Shown here one piece after another: positions 29,979 through 38,010 of a stretch of DNA of 64,000 nucleotides. Origin of the DNA: Acidovorax radicis (GTDB lineage Bacteria > Pseudomonadota > Gammaproteobacteria > Burkholderiales > Burkholderiaceae_C); the NCBI RefSeq assembly GCF_020510705.1, contig NZ_CP075184.1:4674501-4738500 (forward strand). Reading direction: 5' to 3'. The notes below the pieces were generated by a model. That model was not told the DNA's origin and searched no databases. It saw only the letters and a list, made by a program, of their open reading frames with translations. Within the stretch, counting starts at the first letter, position 1. Each line of letters starts with the position of its first letter. A program made the position numbers and the translations under genes.

Positions 29979-30746
29979 TCAGGAACGATCGCGTATCAGT
30001 TGCACGCCCGGGAGCCCCTGCCCCTGCGGGGCCTGCACGGCCGCCAGCAGGTTGCGCCGGGTGATGCGGGAGTGCTCGCGCATCAGTGCCTCGGCGCGCG
30101 CGCCTTCGCGCCGCTCGATGGCGTCGAGCGCCTGGCGATGCTGGTCTTGGGCCACCACGAGCATGTCGCGCGCCTGGGTGGACCCGGTCTCCACCACCAC
30201 AAAGGCCGAAGGCGACGCAAAGGGCAGCCCCTTGACCCGGTCCAGCTCACGCGCGATCACATCGCTGCCCATCATGCGGCTGAGCAGCGAATGAAACTGC
30301 GCATTGAGCGCCACATAGCCGGAAAACCCCTCATCATCCAGCGTGGCCGGCACCAATAGGGCGTCAATGGCATCAAGGCACGCGTGCGCCTCGGCCATCA
30401 CGGCCGGCGCCACACCGCGCTCGGCAGCCAGACGCGCCGCCAAGCCTTCCATCGTGCCCCGCAGTTCGATGGCGTCTGCCACGTCGCTCTCTGAGAACGT
30501 GCGCACCGCATAACCCCCGCCCGGCAAGCTGTGCAGCAGCCCTTCCTGCTCCAGGCGCATGAGCGCTGCACGCACAGGCGTGCGCGAAACCCCCAGCTTG
30601 TCCACCAGCGTCAACTCGGCGATCCGCGCGCCGCCGGGCAGCTCGCCCGCCAGCACCATCTCACGCAACCTCAGTTGGGCCTTGACGGCCTGCGAAACCC
30701 CTGCCTCGGCAGCCAGGGGTGGGAACGCGTCTTCATTCAGATGCAT
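29979..30746 (-). CDS. vanR: GntR-family (FCD) regulator, VanR-like
   Basis: A 255-residue transcription factor. Residues ~20-85 are the GntR winged helix (LRLREMVLAGELPGGARIAELTLVDKLGVSRTPVRAALMRLEQEGLL). Residues ~95-235 are an FCD all-helical effector domain with the expected metal-ligand positions (ELRGTMEGLAARLAAERG, NAQFHSLLSRMMGSDVIA, QDQHRQALDAIERREGARAEALMREH). It is divergent from vanAB; VanR proteins repress vanAB and are released by vanillate. A TGTATACA box lies 87 bp upstream of its own start. The gene name rests on position and family. Confidence 0.85.
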   Translation of the reverse strand: MHLNEDAFPPLAAEAGVSQAVKAQLRLREMVLAGELPGGARIAELTLVDKLGVSRTPVRAALMRLEQEGLLHSLPGGGYAVRTFSESDVADAIELRGTMEGLAARLAAERGVAPAVMAEAHACLDAIDALLVPATLDDEGFSGYVALNAQFHSLLSRMMGSDVIARELDRVKGLPFASPSAFVVVETGSTQARDMLVVAQDQHRQALDAIERREGARAEALMREHSRITRRNLLAAVQAPQGQGLPGVQLIRDRS

Positions 30747-30832
30747 GGAAGGTGGTCAAAAAAAAGGGCTCGGCAGCGACACGGCGATGACGCAGATGGG
30801 CACGAAAGGGCAATGAAATCGCAACGGCTGAA

Positions 30833-30840
30833 TGTATACA
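30833..30840. promoter_or_regulatory. TGTATACA operator, vanR side
   Basis: GAATGTATACAGAAC in the vanR-vanA intergenic region, 87 bp upstream of the vanR start; probable autoregulatory site. Confidence 0.65.
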
Positions 30841-30939
30841 GAACCAACCAATAATTCATCACCCCACCCAATAGAAATCATACAAAACAACAACTTACCA
30901 GATATGCCAAGGCGATATAGCTGTTGTGTTTGTTTTTTA

Positions 30940-30947
30940 TGTATACA
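30940..30947. promoter_or_regulatory. TGTATACA operator, vanAB side
   Basis: TTATGTATACAACG, 96 bp upstream of the vanA ATG, preceded by an AT-rich stretch (TTGTTTTTTATG). The centre lies 107 bp from the vanR-side site, about ten helical turns. Confidence 0.7.
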
Positions 30948-31042
30948 ACGACGGACCGTTTTTGGACAATTCAGCAAAACCCTCAAGCGGGCCCACCCCA
31001 GGCACTGCTGAAGTTCTACCCCACGACTGGAGAGAGACAACT

Positions 31043-32098
31043 ATGTACCCCAAGAACGCCTGGTATGTCGCCTGCACCCCCGACGAAATCGCCGACAAGC
31101 CCCTGGGTCGCACCATCTGCGGCGAAAAAATGGTGTTTTATCGCCCGGCGCCCGACAAAGTGGCCGCGCTCGATGATTTCTGCCCCCATCGGGGCGCCCC
31201 CCTGTCGCTGGGCAAAGTGTGTGATGGCGAGCTGATGTGTGGCTACCACGGCCTGCGCGTGGGGTGCGACGGCAAAGCCGTCTCCATGCCCGGGCAGCGC
31301 GTGCAGGGGTTTCCGCGCTCGCGCAGCTTTCCGGTGGAAGAACGCTATGGCTTCATCTGGGTGTGGCCGGGCGACGCTGCGCAAGCCGACCCCGCCAAGA
31401 TCCACCACCTGCCCTGGGCCAACAACCCCGAGTGGGCCTATGGCGGCGGGCTGTACCACATTGCCTGCGACTACCGCCTGATGATCGACAACCTGATGGA
31501 CCTCACGCACGAGACCTATGTGCACTCCACCAGCATCGGCCAGAAGGAAATCGACGAGGTGCCTTGCAAGACGCGCGTGGAGGGCGACGAGGTGATCACC
31601 AGCCGCTTCATGGAAGGCATCGAGGCCCCGCCGTTCTGGAAGATGGCGCTGCGCATGAACGGCCTGCCCGACGACCAGCTGGTGGACCGCTGGCAGATCT
31701 GCCACTTCACGCCGCCCAGCCATGTGCTGATCGAAGTGGGCGTGGCGCTGGCAGGCCATGGCGGCTATGACGCGCCGGCCGACAAGAAGGCATCGAGCAT
31801 CGTGGTCGACTTCATCACGCCCGAGACCGACACCTCCATCCACTACTTCTGGGGCATGGCGCGCAACTTCAAGCCGCAGGACCCATCGCTCACCACCCAG
31901 ATCCGTGACGGTCAGGGCAAGATCTTTGCCGAAGACCAGCAGATGCTGGAGCTGCAGCAGGAGAACCTGCTGCGTTACCCCGACCGCAAGCTGCTCATGC
32001 TCAACATCGATGCCGGTGGCGTGCAGTCGCGCAAGATCCTGGACCGCCTGCTGACCGCCGAGCGCGCACCTGTCGCAGCACAGGGAGTGGCCGCATGA
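31043..32098 (+). CDS. vanA: Vanillate O-demethylase, oxygenase subunit
   Basis: A 351-residue Rieske non-haem iron oxygenase that converts vanillate to protocatechuate and formaldehyde. The Rieske cluster ligands are Cys47 and His49 (FCPHRGAPL) and Cys66 and His69 (LMCGYHGL). The mononuclear iron site is NLMDLTHETYVH with His156 and His161. The start MYPKNAWYVACTPDEI matches the family and has GGAGAGAG 8 bp upstream; the longer open frame would read through the operator. vanB overlaps its stop. Confidence 0.96.
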   Translation: MYPKNAWYVACTPDEIADKPLGRTICGEKMVFYRPAPDKVAALDDFCPHRGAPLSLGKVCDGELMCGYHGLRVGCDGKAVSMPGQRVQGFPRSRSFPVEERYGFIWVWPGDAAQADPAKIHHLPWANNPEWAYGGGLYHIACDYRLMIDNLMDLTHETYVHSTSIGQKEIDEVPCKTRVEGDEVITSRFMEGIEAPPFWKMALRMNGLPDDQLVDRWQICHFTPPSHVLIEVGVALAGHGGYDAPADKKASSIVVDFITPETDTSIHYFWGMARNFKPQDPSLTTQIRDGQGKIFAEDQQMLELQQENLLRYPDRKLLMLNIDAGGVQSRKILDRLLTAERAPVAAQGVAA

Positions 32099-33060
32099 CC
32101 GCGCAGGAGACCCTGCAGGTCCGCGTCGTCAAGAAGCAGACCGAAGCCGAAGGCATCGCCAGCTATGAGCTGGCGCGCGTGGATGGCGCTGCGCTGCCGC
32201 CCTTCAGCGCGGGCTCGCACATCGACGTGCACATGCCTGGTGGGCTGACACGGCAGTATTCGCTGTGCAACGCCTCGCACGAGTCGCACCGCTACCGCAT
32301 CGCCGTGTTGCGCGACGCGGCATCGCGCGGCGGCTCGGTCGCCATGCACGACAGCGTGCATGAGGGCGACGTGATCACCATCAGCACGCCACGCAACCAC
32401 TTTGCCCTGCACCCTGCACAGCGCACCCTGCTGCTGGCGGGCGGCATTGGCGTCACGCCGCTGCTGTGCATGGCCGACCGGCTGGCGCGCACGGGTGCCG
32501 ACTTTGCACTGCACTACTGCACCCGCTCGGCCGAGCGCACAGCATTTGCCGCCGAAATTGCCGCATCGGCGATTGCACTCCACGCCCACTTTCACTTTGA
32601 TGCGGGCGCCCCCGAGCAAAAACTGGACACCGCCGCCGTGCTGGCCGCTCCTGGCCCTGACAAGCGCCTGTATGTGTGCGGCCCGGCAGGCTTCATCGAC
32701 CATGTGGTGACCACCGCCAAGGCCCTGGGCTGGCCACAGGACCACATCCACCTCGAATACTTTGGCGCCCCCGCGCAGGACACCTCGGGCGACCAGGGCT
32801 TTGACGTGCGCATTGCCAGCACCGGCAAGATCTACCCCATTGCGCCCGATGTGTCGGTGGTGGAGGCGCTGCGCAAGGAGGGCATCGACATCCTCACATC
32901 GTGCGAGCAGGGCGTGTGTGGCACCTGCCTGACGCGCGTGCTGGAGGGCGAGGTGGACCACCGCGACATGTACCTGACCGACGAAGAAAAAGCCGCCAAC
33001 GAGCAGTTCATGCCCTGCTGCTCGCGCGCGCGCAGCAAGCTGCTGGTGCTGGATTTGTAG
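32095..33060 (+). CDS. vanB: Vanillate O-demethylase, reductase subunit
   Basis: A 321-residue phthalate-dioxygenase-reductase-type electron donor to VanA. Domain order is FMN-binding (GSHIDVHMPGGLTRQYSLCNA), NAD-binding (LLLAGGIGVTPLLCMADRLA, YVCGPAGFIDHV) and a C-terminal plant-type 2Fe-2S ferredoxin with SCEQGVCGTC and a later Cys in MPCCSRA. The start overlaps vanA by four bases (ATGA), so the subunits are translationally coupled. After the stop, about 300 bp hold no gene. Confidence 0.96.
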   Translation: MTAQETLQVRVVKKQTEAEGIASYELARVDGAALPPFSAGSHIDVHMPGGLTRQYSLCNASHESHRYRIAVLRDAASRGGSVAMHDSVHEGDVITISTPRNHFALHPAQRTLLLAGGIGVTPLLCMADRLARTGADFALHYCTRSAERTAFAAEIAASAIALHAHFHFDAGAPEQKLDTAAVLAAPGPDKRLYVCGPAGFIDHVVTTAKALGWPQDHIHLEYFGAPAQDTSGDQGFDVRIASTGKIYPIAPDVSVVEALRKEGIDILTSCEQGVCGTCLTRVLEGEVDHRDMYLTDEEKAANEQFMPCCSRARSKLLVLDL

Positions 33061-33357
33061 AGCCGCACATTTTTCAACCCTGTTGAATCAGTCATGGGCA
33101 AGGGGTGCGTGGTGGCGGGTGCGCCGCACCCCAACGCCACTCGCGCAAGTGCACACAACGCGCCCAGCGCCGCCTTGGCTCACCGGGCGCCCTCCGGTCG
33201 TGGCGTCCAGCGCAGACCCCACCCCACAGAACGAGAAAACCGCCGCCATGGGACGCAGCGCGTGGTCGCAGCGGCCAACACCGTGATTTGCTAAGAGTCA
33301 GCTAAGACTTCATGTTGACAATGCCGCGGTCGCCACTGCCGCACCCAAGCTGTCACC

Positions 33358-33912
33358 ATGTCTCTCGACGCTGCTCTTTTCCTGTCGATCAATGGTTCGA
33401 CGACGTCGCCGCATTGGTTAACGGCTCTGGCTCTTTTTGCCACCCACCCACTGCCACAACTGCTGGCGGGGGTGATCGCCGGGGCGTTCATCACGGGCAA
33501 TCACCAAACCAGGCAGCGCGTGCTTCGCATGCTTGTCGCGATGGCCATCGCCTGGTTGCTGGCGTGGATGGGCAAGCATTTCATCCCGGTCGACCGGCCA
33601 TTTGTTGCGGGCTTGGGCAAACAGTGGCTGCCGCACGCAGCAACCCATTCGTTACCCAGCGCGCATGCGAGTGTCGCTTTCGCGCTTGCAACGGTCGTTT
33701 TGTTAATGATGCGGCAGGCGCACTGGGCCGCTCTGGCCGTGCTGGCCGTTTTTGCTGCCTCACTCATCGCCTGGAGCCGCGTGTATCTCGGGCTGCACTA
33801 CCCCTCCGACGTGATGGCCGGTGCCTTGGCAGGCGCCGCAAGCGGCTGGCTCGCATGGCGGCTCTCATTCACCGACCCACTGCCATCGGCCAACGCCAAG
33901 GTGCCCACATGA
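33358..33912 (+). CDS. PAP2-family membrane phosphatase
   Basis: A 184-residue inner-membrane phosphatase with four to five hydrophobic helices. The three acid-phosphatase motifs are present: KHFIPVDRP, SLPSAHAS and SRVYLGLHYPSDV. Such enzymes dephosphorylate undecaprenyl diphosphate or lipid A. The stop overlaps the start of the GT2 gene (ATGA). With the four genes that follow, it fits an envelope-lipid modification locus, where it may recycle the undecaprenyl carrier or trim a lipid A phosphate. Confidence 0.88.
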   Translation: MSLDAALFLSINGSTTSPHWLTALALFATHPLPQLLAGVIAGAFITGNHQTRQRVLRMLVAMAIAWLLAWMGKHFIPVDRPFVAGLGKQWLPHAATHSLPSAHASVAFALATVVLLMMRQAHWAALAVLAVFAASLIAWSRVYLGLHYPSDVMAGALAGAASGWLAWRLSFTDPLPSANAKVPT

Positions 33913-35000
33913 CCGGAAATCCCCGCGTGGCTCGTGCCAAACAGCCCACAGAGGTCAGTTCTCCGTTGCCCTGCAAGATTCCGCTCGGGGTCACAAGTGA
34001 CATCCATCTCGACGTGTGCACCGACGCCCTCGCACAGACGGCATCAGCATCGCGCGAATTCGGCTCTGTCTCCTGCATCGTTCCGTGCCACAACGAAGTA
34101 CGCAACCTGGAGCAATTGCTTCCGCAGCTTCGCGACACGCTCCAGGCGTGCTGCAGTTCGTGGGAGGTGATTTTGGTGGACGACGGAAGCTCGGATTCAA
34201 GCAGCCTGGTGCTTGCCAAGTGGGCGCAAGCGCCTGGGTTTCGAGCCCTCCTGCTGTCACGCAATTTTGGCAAAGAGGCCGCACTGACAGCCGGGCTGGA
34301 GGCAGCGCAAGGCGACGCCGTCGTGATGATGGATGCCGACCTGCAACACCCCCCCGCACTCATCCCCACCTTCTTGCAGCACTGGCGCCAGGGCCGTGAC
34401 GTGGTTTATGCGCTGCGAGAAGACCGAGACGACGAAAGTCCCTTCAAACGCCTGGGGACTCGCTGGTTCTACCACCTGGTGAATGTCGCAGCCCGATTCC
34501 AAGTGCCCGCCAACGCTGGCGACTTCCGGCTGATGGATCGCTCCGTCGTGAAGGCCCTGCTCTCACTGCCAGAGCGCAACCGCTTCATGAAAGGCCTTTA
34601 CGCATGGGTCGGTTTCGATGCGGTGGCCGTCCCCTATGCGCCAGACGCGCGATTGCACGGCAAGACGACGTACAACGCCTGGAGTCTGATTCGGCTGTCG
34701 ATCGATGGCCTGACCGCCTTCACCACCTGGCCGCTGCGCGCCGTCAGTTTGCTGGGCTTCGTGCTGGCTTTTTTTGCCCTGCTGTATGGCGCCTACTTGA
34801 CCGCAGCCTATATGGTGTCCGGCCACGACGTCAGCGGTTGGACCACCATTGTGGTCGGCCTGATGGGGTTCTCGGGCATCCAGCTCCTTTCGCTCGGGGT
34901 TGTGGGCGAATACGTGGGCCACATCGCCGAAGAGGTCAAGGCGCGCCCTGTCTACATCGTCAAGCGTGAACTGGGCCGCGGCCTCAAAAAGGCCGATTGA
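33909..35000 (+). CDS. GT2 glycosyltransferase, ArnC/FlmF2-like
   Basis: A 363-residue polyprenyl-phosphate glycosyltransferase. Residues ~50-280 are the GT-A domain: SCIVPCHNEVRNLEQLLPQL, VILVDDGSSDSS, LLLSRNFGKEAALTAGLEAAQGDAVVMMDADLQHPP (DxD) and NAGDFRLMDR. The C-terminus has two transmembrane helices (ALRAVSLLGFVLAFFALLYGAY, IVVGLMGFSGIQLLSLGVVGEYVGHI). It should load a sugar onto undecaprenyl phosphate. The ~45-residue polar N-terminal extension is unconserved. Coupled by ATGA to the PAP2 gene and by TGATG to the ArnT-like gene. Confidence 0.9.
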   Translation: MTGNPRVARAKQPTEVSSPLPCKIPLGVTSDIHLDVCTDALAQTASASREFGSVSCIVPCHNEVRNLEQLLPQLRDTLQACCSSWEVILVDDGSSDSSSLVLAKWAQAPGFRALLLSRNFGKEAALTAGLEAAQGDAVVMMDADLQHPPALIPTFLQHWRQGRDVVYALREDRDDESPFKRLGTRWFYHLVNVAARFQVPANAGDFRLMDRSVVKALLSLPERNRFMKGLYAWVGFDAVAVPYAPDARLHGKTTYNAWSLIRLSIDGLTAFTTWPLRAVSLLGFVLAFFALLYGAYLTAAYMVSGHDVSGWTTIVVGLMGFSGIQLLSLGVVGEYVGHIAEEVKARPVYIVKRELGRGLKKAD

Positions 35001-36553
35001 TGAAGACCCTTCAACGCATCGCCGGTTATGGGCTCACAGCGAGTGTCCTTTGCATGGTGGCCTGGGTCACTTTCACCTTGTGGGCACGCCCCTTGATGCT
35101 GCCCGATGAGGGGCGCTATGTCGGCGTGGCCTGGGAAATGCTGCGCTCCGGTGAATGGCTCACGCCCACACTCAACGGCCTGCCCTACTTCCACAAGCCG
35201 CCGCTCTTCTACTGGATCACCGCCGCTTCGATGTGGCTCTGGGGCCCACATGAATGGGCGGCCCGCGTGGCATCGCTGCTCGGCGCAGCGCTCGGCGCCA
35301 CCGCCATGTATGCATTCACCCGCCGATGGTCCGGCGAGCGGGCGGCCCGCGCCGGTCTCGTGGTGTTGCTCGCCCAGCCGCTGTGGCTCGTTGCGGGGCA
35401 GTTTGCCAACCTGGACATGCTGGTGGCTGGCTGCATCAGCGCCACCATCGTGCTGCTGGCCCATGCGGTTTTGCTGGCCGATCACGGCAAACCCTGGCGT
35501 GCGGTACTGACGGGCGCCTGGACCATGGCGGCCCTCGGTGTGCTGGCCAAAGGGCTGATCGGCTTCGTGCTTCCAGCGATGGTGATCTTCGTCTGGCTCG
35601 TTCTGCAAAGGCGGTGGCGCAGCCTGTTTTCACTGTTGTGGTGGCCAGGAATATTGATCTTTCTGGTCCTGACGGCTCCCTGGTTTGTCGCCATGCAGCA
35701 GCGGTTTCCTGATTTTCTGGATTACTTCTTTGTCGTCCAGCATTTCAAGCGATTCGCGCAGGGCGGGTTCAACAACGTGATGCCGTTCTGGTTCTATCCC
35801 GTGGTGCTCTGCATCAGTTTTCTGCCCTGGCTGCCGTGGCTGGTGCGGTCCGTCAGGCCCAAAGACGCCGCATCCGCCACGCAGCAGGCCATTCGGCTGC
35901 TCATGCTGGTCTGGCCCATCCTGGTGGTGGCTTTCTTCTCGCTACCGAAATCGAAGTTGCTGGGCTACGTGCTGCCGGCGGTCCCGCCGCTGGCATTCAT
36001 GGCAGCAGACGGGTTTCTATCGAATGGGCCGTTGTCGCGTGGGGCCTTGCGCCTATGGTGGGGCGGTGCGGGCTTGGCAAGCGTTTTGTCGCTGGGCATG
36101 CTGACCTGGCTCACCGCGCACCCCACACACTACAACAAGTCCACACAGGATTTTGCCGTGGTGCTAAAGGCTCAGCGCTCCCCCGAGGAGCCCATTGTCA
36201 TGCTCGACAGCTACTATTTCGATCTGCCGTTTTATGCACGGCTGACAACACCCGTCACCCTCTCTGACCATTGGGATGACCCCGATCTTCACCGGCGAGA
36301 CAATCAACGCAAGGAGTTGGCCGATGCCGGCCAGTTCGACAAAGCCGCAGCGGATGGCCGGCTCATACTGCCCGATGCACTGCCCGCGCTGCTGTGCCGA
36401 TCACCCACCACCTGGGTGCTGGGTCCGACCTCCGCGCCGGATCGCTACCCGTTCCTGGCGGCGGCAACCGACATGCGGCACCACAACGGAACCACACTGT
36501 GGCGTGTCGACACCAGCAGCCCCGCGATGGCTAGCGCGCTGGGTTGCGTTTGA
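35000..36553 (+). CDS. ArnT-like lipid A glycosyltransferase (GT83)
   Basis: A 517-residue polytopic inner-membrane transferase with about a dozen transmembrane helices. The periplasmic first loop carries LMLPDEGRYVGVAWEMLRSGEWLTPTLNGLPYFHKPPLFYW, the typical ArnT/PMT DE motif and KPP signature. The C-terminal ~130 residues are a soluble domain. By family, it moves a sugar from undecaprenyl phosphate to lipid A phosphate. The ATG overlaps the GT2 stop by one base; a TTG one codon earlier is possible. Its 3' end overlaps the convergent gtrA gene by 23 bp. Confidence 0.9.
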   Translation: MKTLQRIAGYGLTASVLCMVAWVTFTLWARPLMLPDEGRYVGVAWEMLRSGEWLTPTLNGLPYFHKPPLFYWITAASMWLWGPHEWAARVASLLGAALGATAMYAFTRRWSGERAARAGLVVLLAQPLWLVAGQFANLDMLVAGCISATIVLLAHAVLLADHGKPWRAVLTGAWTMAALGVLAKGLIGFVLPAMVIFVWLVLQRRWRSLFSLLWWPGILIFLVLTAPWFVAMQQRFPDFLDYFFVVQHFKRFAQGGFNNVMPFWFYPVVLCISFLPWLPWLVRSVRPKDAASATQQAIRLLMLVWPILVVAFFSLPKSKLLGYVLPAVPPLAFMAADGFLSNGPLSRGALRLWWGGAGLASVLSLGMLTWLTAHPTHYNKSTQDFAVVLKAQRSPEEPIVMLDSYYFDLPFYARLTTPVTLSDHWDDPDLHRRDNQRKELADAGQFDKAAADGRLILPDALPALLCRSPTTWVLGPTSAPDRYPFLAAATDMRHHNGTTLWRVDTSSPAMASALGCV

Positions 36554-36974
36554 ACGCCCAGTGGCGGCTGAGCAGGTACGTGCCACCCGCCACTGCGACG
36601 AGCACACCGCCAAGCACCAGGTCATACCGCAGGCCGCTCCAATGCAGCAGCAGGGCATACACCACTTCGTTGATGCTGAATCCCCCGGCGGAGATGGCAA
36701 AAAACCGCAGCGCAGACCGCCACAATGGTGCACCATGGCTACGGAACGTCCAGCGGTGGTGCCCTGAAAAGGAAACGCTGAAGGCGATCAGCCAGCCCAG
36801 CACATTGGCCAGCAATGGCCGCCAGCCAGCATGCTCCACCAACATCACCACCACCCCCCAATGAACGGCAGCAGCAGCGGTCCCCACCAGAACAAACCAG
36901 GCGATGTGCCCGTGCGCATTGAGGAGCCTGCCGATGCCGACCTTGACGGAGCGAATGTGGATTGGGGAGCGCAT
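36531..36974 (-). CDS. GtrA-family small membrane protein
   Basis: A 147-residue protein with four transmembrane helices, typical for GtrA (FVLVGTAAAAVHWGVVVMLVEHAGW, LANVLGWLIAFSVSFSGHHRWTF, FFAISAGGFSINEVVYALLLHW, LVLGGVLVAVAGGTYLLSRHWAFKR). GtrA proteins are thought to flip polyprenyl-linked sugars across the inner membrane. It is on the opposite strand to its functional neighbours: its end overlaps the ArnT-like gene by 23 bp and its start overlaps the ChbG-like gene. An ATG 15 bp further upstream is an alternative. Confidence 0.88.
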   Translation of the reverse strand: MRSPIHIRSVKVGIGRLLNAHGHIAWFVLVGTAAAAVHWGVVVMLVEHAGWRPLLANVLGWLIAFSVSFSGHHRWTFRSHGAPLWRSALRFFAISAGGFSINEVVYALLLHWSGLRYDLVLGGVLVAVAGGTYLLSRHWAFKRNPAR

Positions 36975-37859
36975 GAAGTCGCTGAGCATAGCCGCTCGCT
37001 GTGCATCGCCGTGGACGACTTCGGCCTGCATGCCGGCGTCTGTGAGGCTGCGCTGCAGCTCGCGCTGCTTGGACGCACACAAGCCATCAGTTGCATGGTG
37101 GGCGCACCCGCCTGGGCCCAGTGGGCTCCCAAACTTCGGGGCCTTGACCCCTGCCAGACCGAGACCGGCCTGCACCTGGATCTGACGCAGCACCCGATCC
37201 TCCTGCGGCCACAGGGGATTGGTTCGCTCATCGTGCGCAGCTGGTTGCGCACGCTCGATCGCACACAGGTGCGCGCTGAAATCCAGGCCCAACTCGACGC
37301 ATTCGAGCACCACACAGGCCAACCGCCCGCGTACGTGGATGGGCATCAGCATGTTCACCAGTTTCCGGTCGTGCGGGATGAACTACTGGCTCAATTGCAA
37401 AAGCGTTACGCGGGGTGTCTGCCGTGGCTGAGAAACACCGCGCGCTATGGCGCCAATAGGCCACAAACGCCAGCAAGGCCCTGGCGGGAAGCGCTGAAAC
37501 CCTGGCTCTTGGAAACCCTGGGGGCTGCCGCACTGGCGCGACAGGCGCGGGCACAGGGCTTTCGCCAGAACGATCACCTGCTGGGGGTCTACGACTTCAC
37601 CGGCGGTGAAGAAAGCTACGCCCGTTGGGCACAGCACTGGTTGGTGGCCAGCCGCAGCGGTGATCTGTGGATGTGCCACCCCGGCGTGGGCACCCACCCC
37701 CAGGCCCCTCTCACCCAGGCGCGCCAGCATGAATACCGGGTGCTGTCTGGCCACCCATTGGGCGCGCTGCTCAGGCAGGAAGGCATCCGCCTCGAACCCC
37801 TGGGCCAAACGCTCCGGCGAAGCGCTGCGACTTGCGGGCACGGCGGCCTCCCGGCTTGA
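36957..37859 (+). CDS. ChbG/YdjC-family (NaxD/HpnK-like) deacetylase
   Basis: A ~300-residue carbohydrate deacetylase. Metal and catalytic motifs are CIAVDDFGLHAGV near the N-terminus, ISCMVGAPAW, ETGLHLDLTQ and PAYVDGHQHVHQFPVV, with a C-terminal MCHPG. In Francisella, NaxD of this superfamily deacetylates undecaprenyl-phosphate GalNAc before transfer to lipid A. The start is placed at GTG 36957, which has GGAG five bases upstream and leaves 15 residues before the fold. ATGs at 36831 and 36861 would give unconserved leaders. Even the shortest form overlaps the divergent gtrA start by 18 bp. Confidence 0.85.
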   Translation: MDWGAHEVAEHSRSLCIAVDDFGLHAGVCEAALQLALLGRTQAISCMVGAPAWAQWAPKLRGLDPCQTETGLHLDLTQHPILLRPQGIGSLIVRSWLRTLDRTQVRAEIQAQLDAFEHHTGQPPAYVDGHQHVHQFPVVRDELLAQLQKRYAGCLPWLRNTARYGANRPQTPARPWREALKPWLLETLGAAALARQARAQGFRQNDHLLGVYDFTGGEESYARWAQHWLVASRSGDLWMCHPGVGTHPQAPLTQARQHEYRVLSGHPLGALLRQEGIRLEPLGQTLRRSAATCGHGGLPA

Positions 37860-38010
37860 GGCAACACGCCACGGCGATGCGTGGGCTGACAGACCCGGGC
37901 CGGGGCTGTTCGGCGTTGCAGCGTTTCAACGGCAGCGCAACACAAGGGGGCCAGATCCCATGGGCCCGTTGGCCCATGAAAAAAGCCACCCGAAGGTCAA
38001 TGCCAGTCAG

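Noticed and set aside
33061..33357. A possible promoter (TTGACA at 33315) for the lipid A locus
   Set aside because: No acceptable -10 element at suitable spacing; left unannotated.
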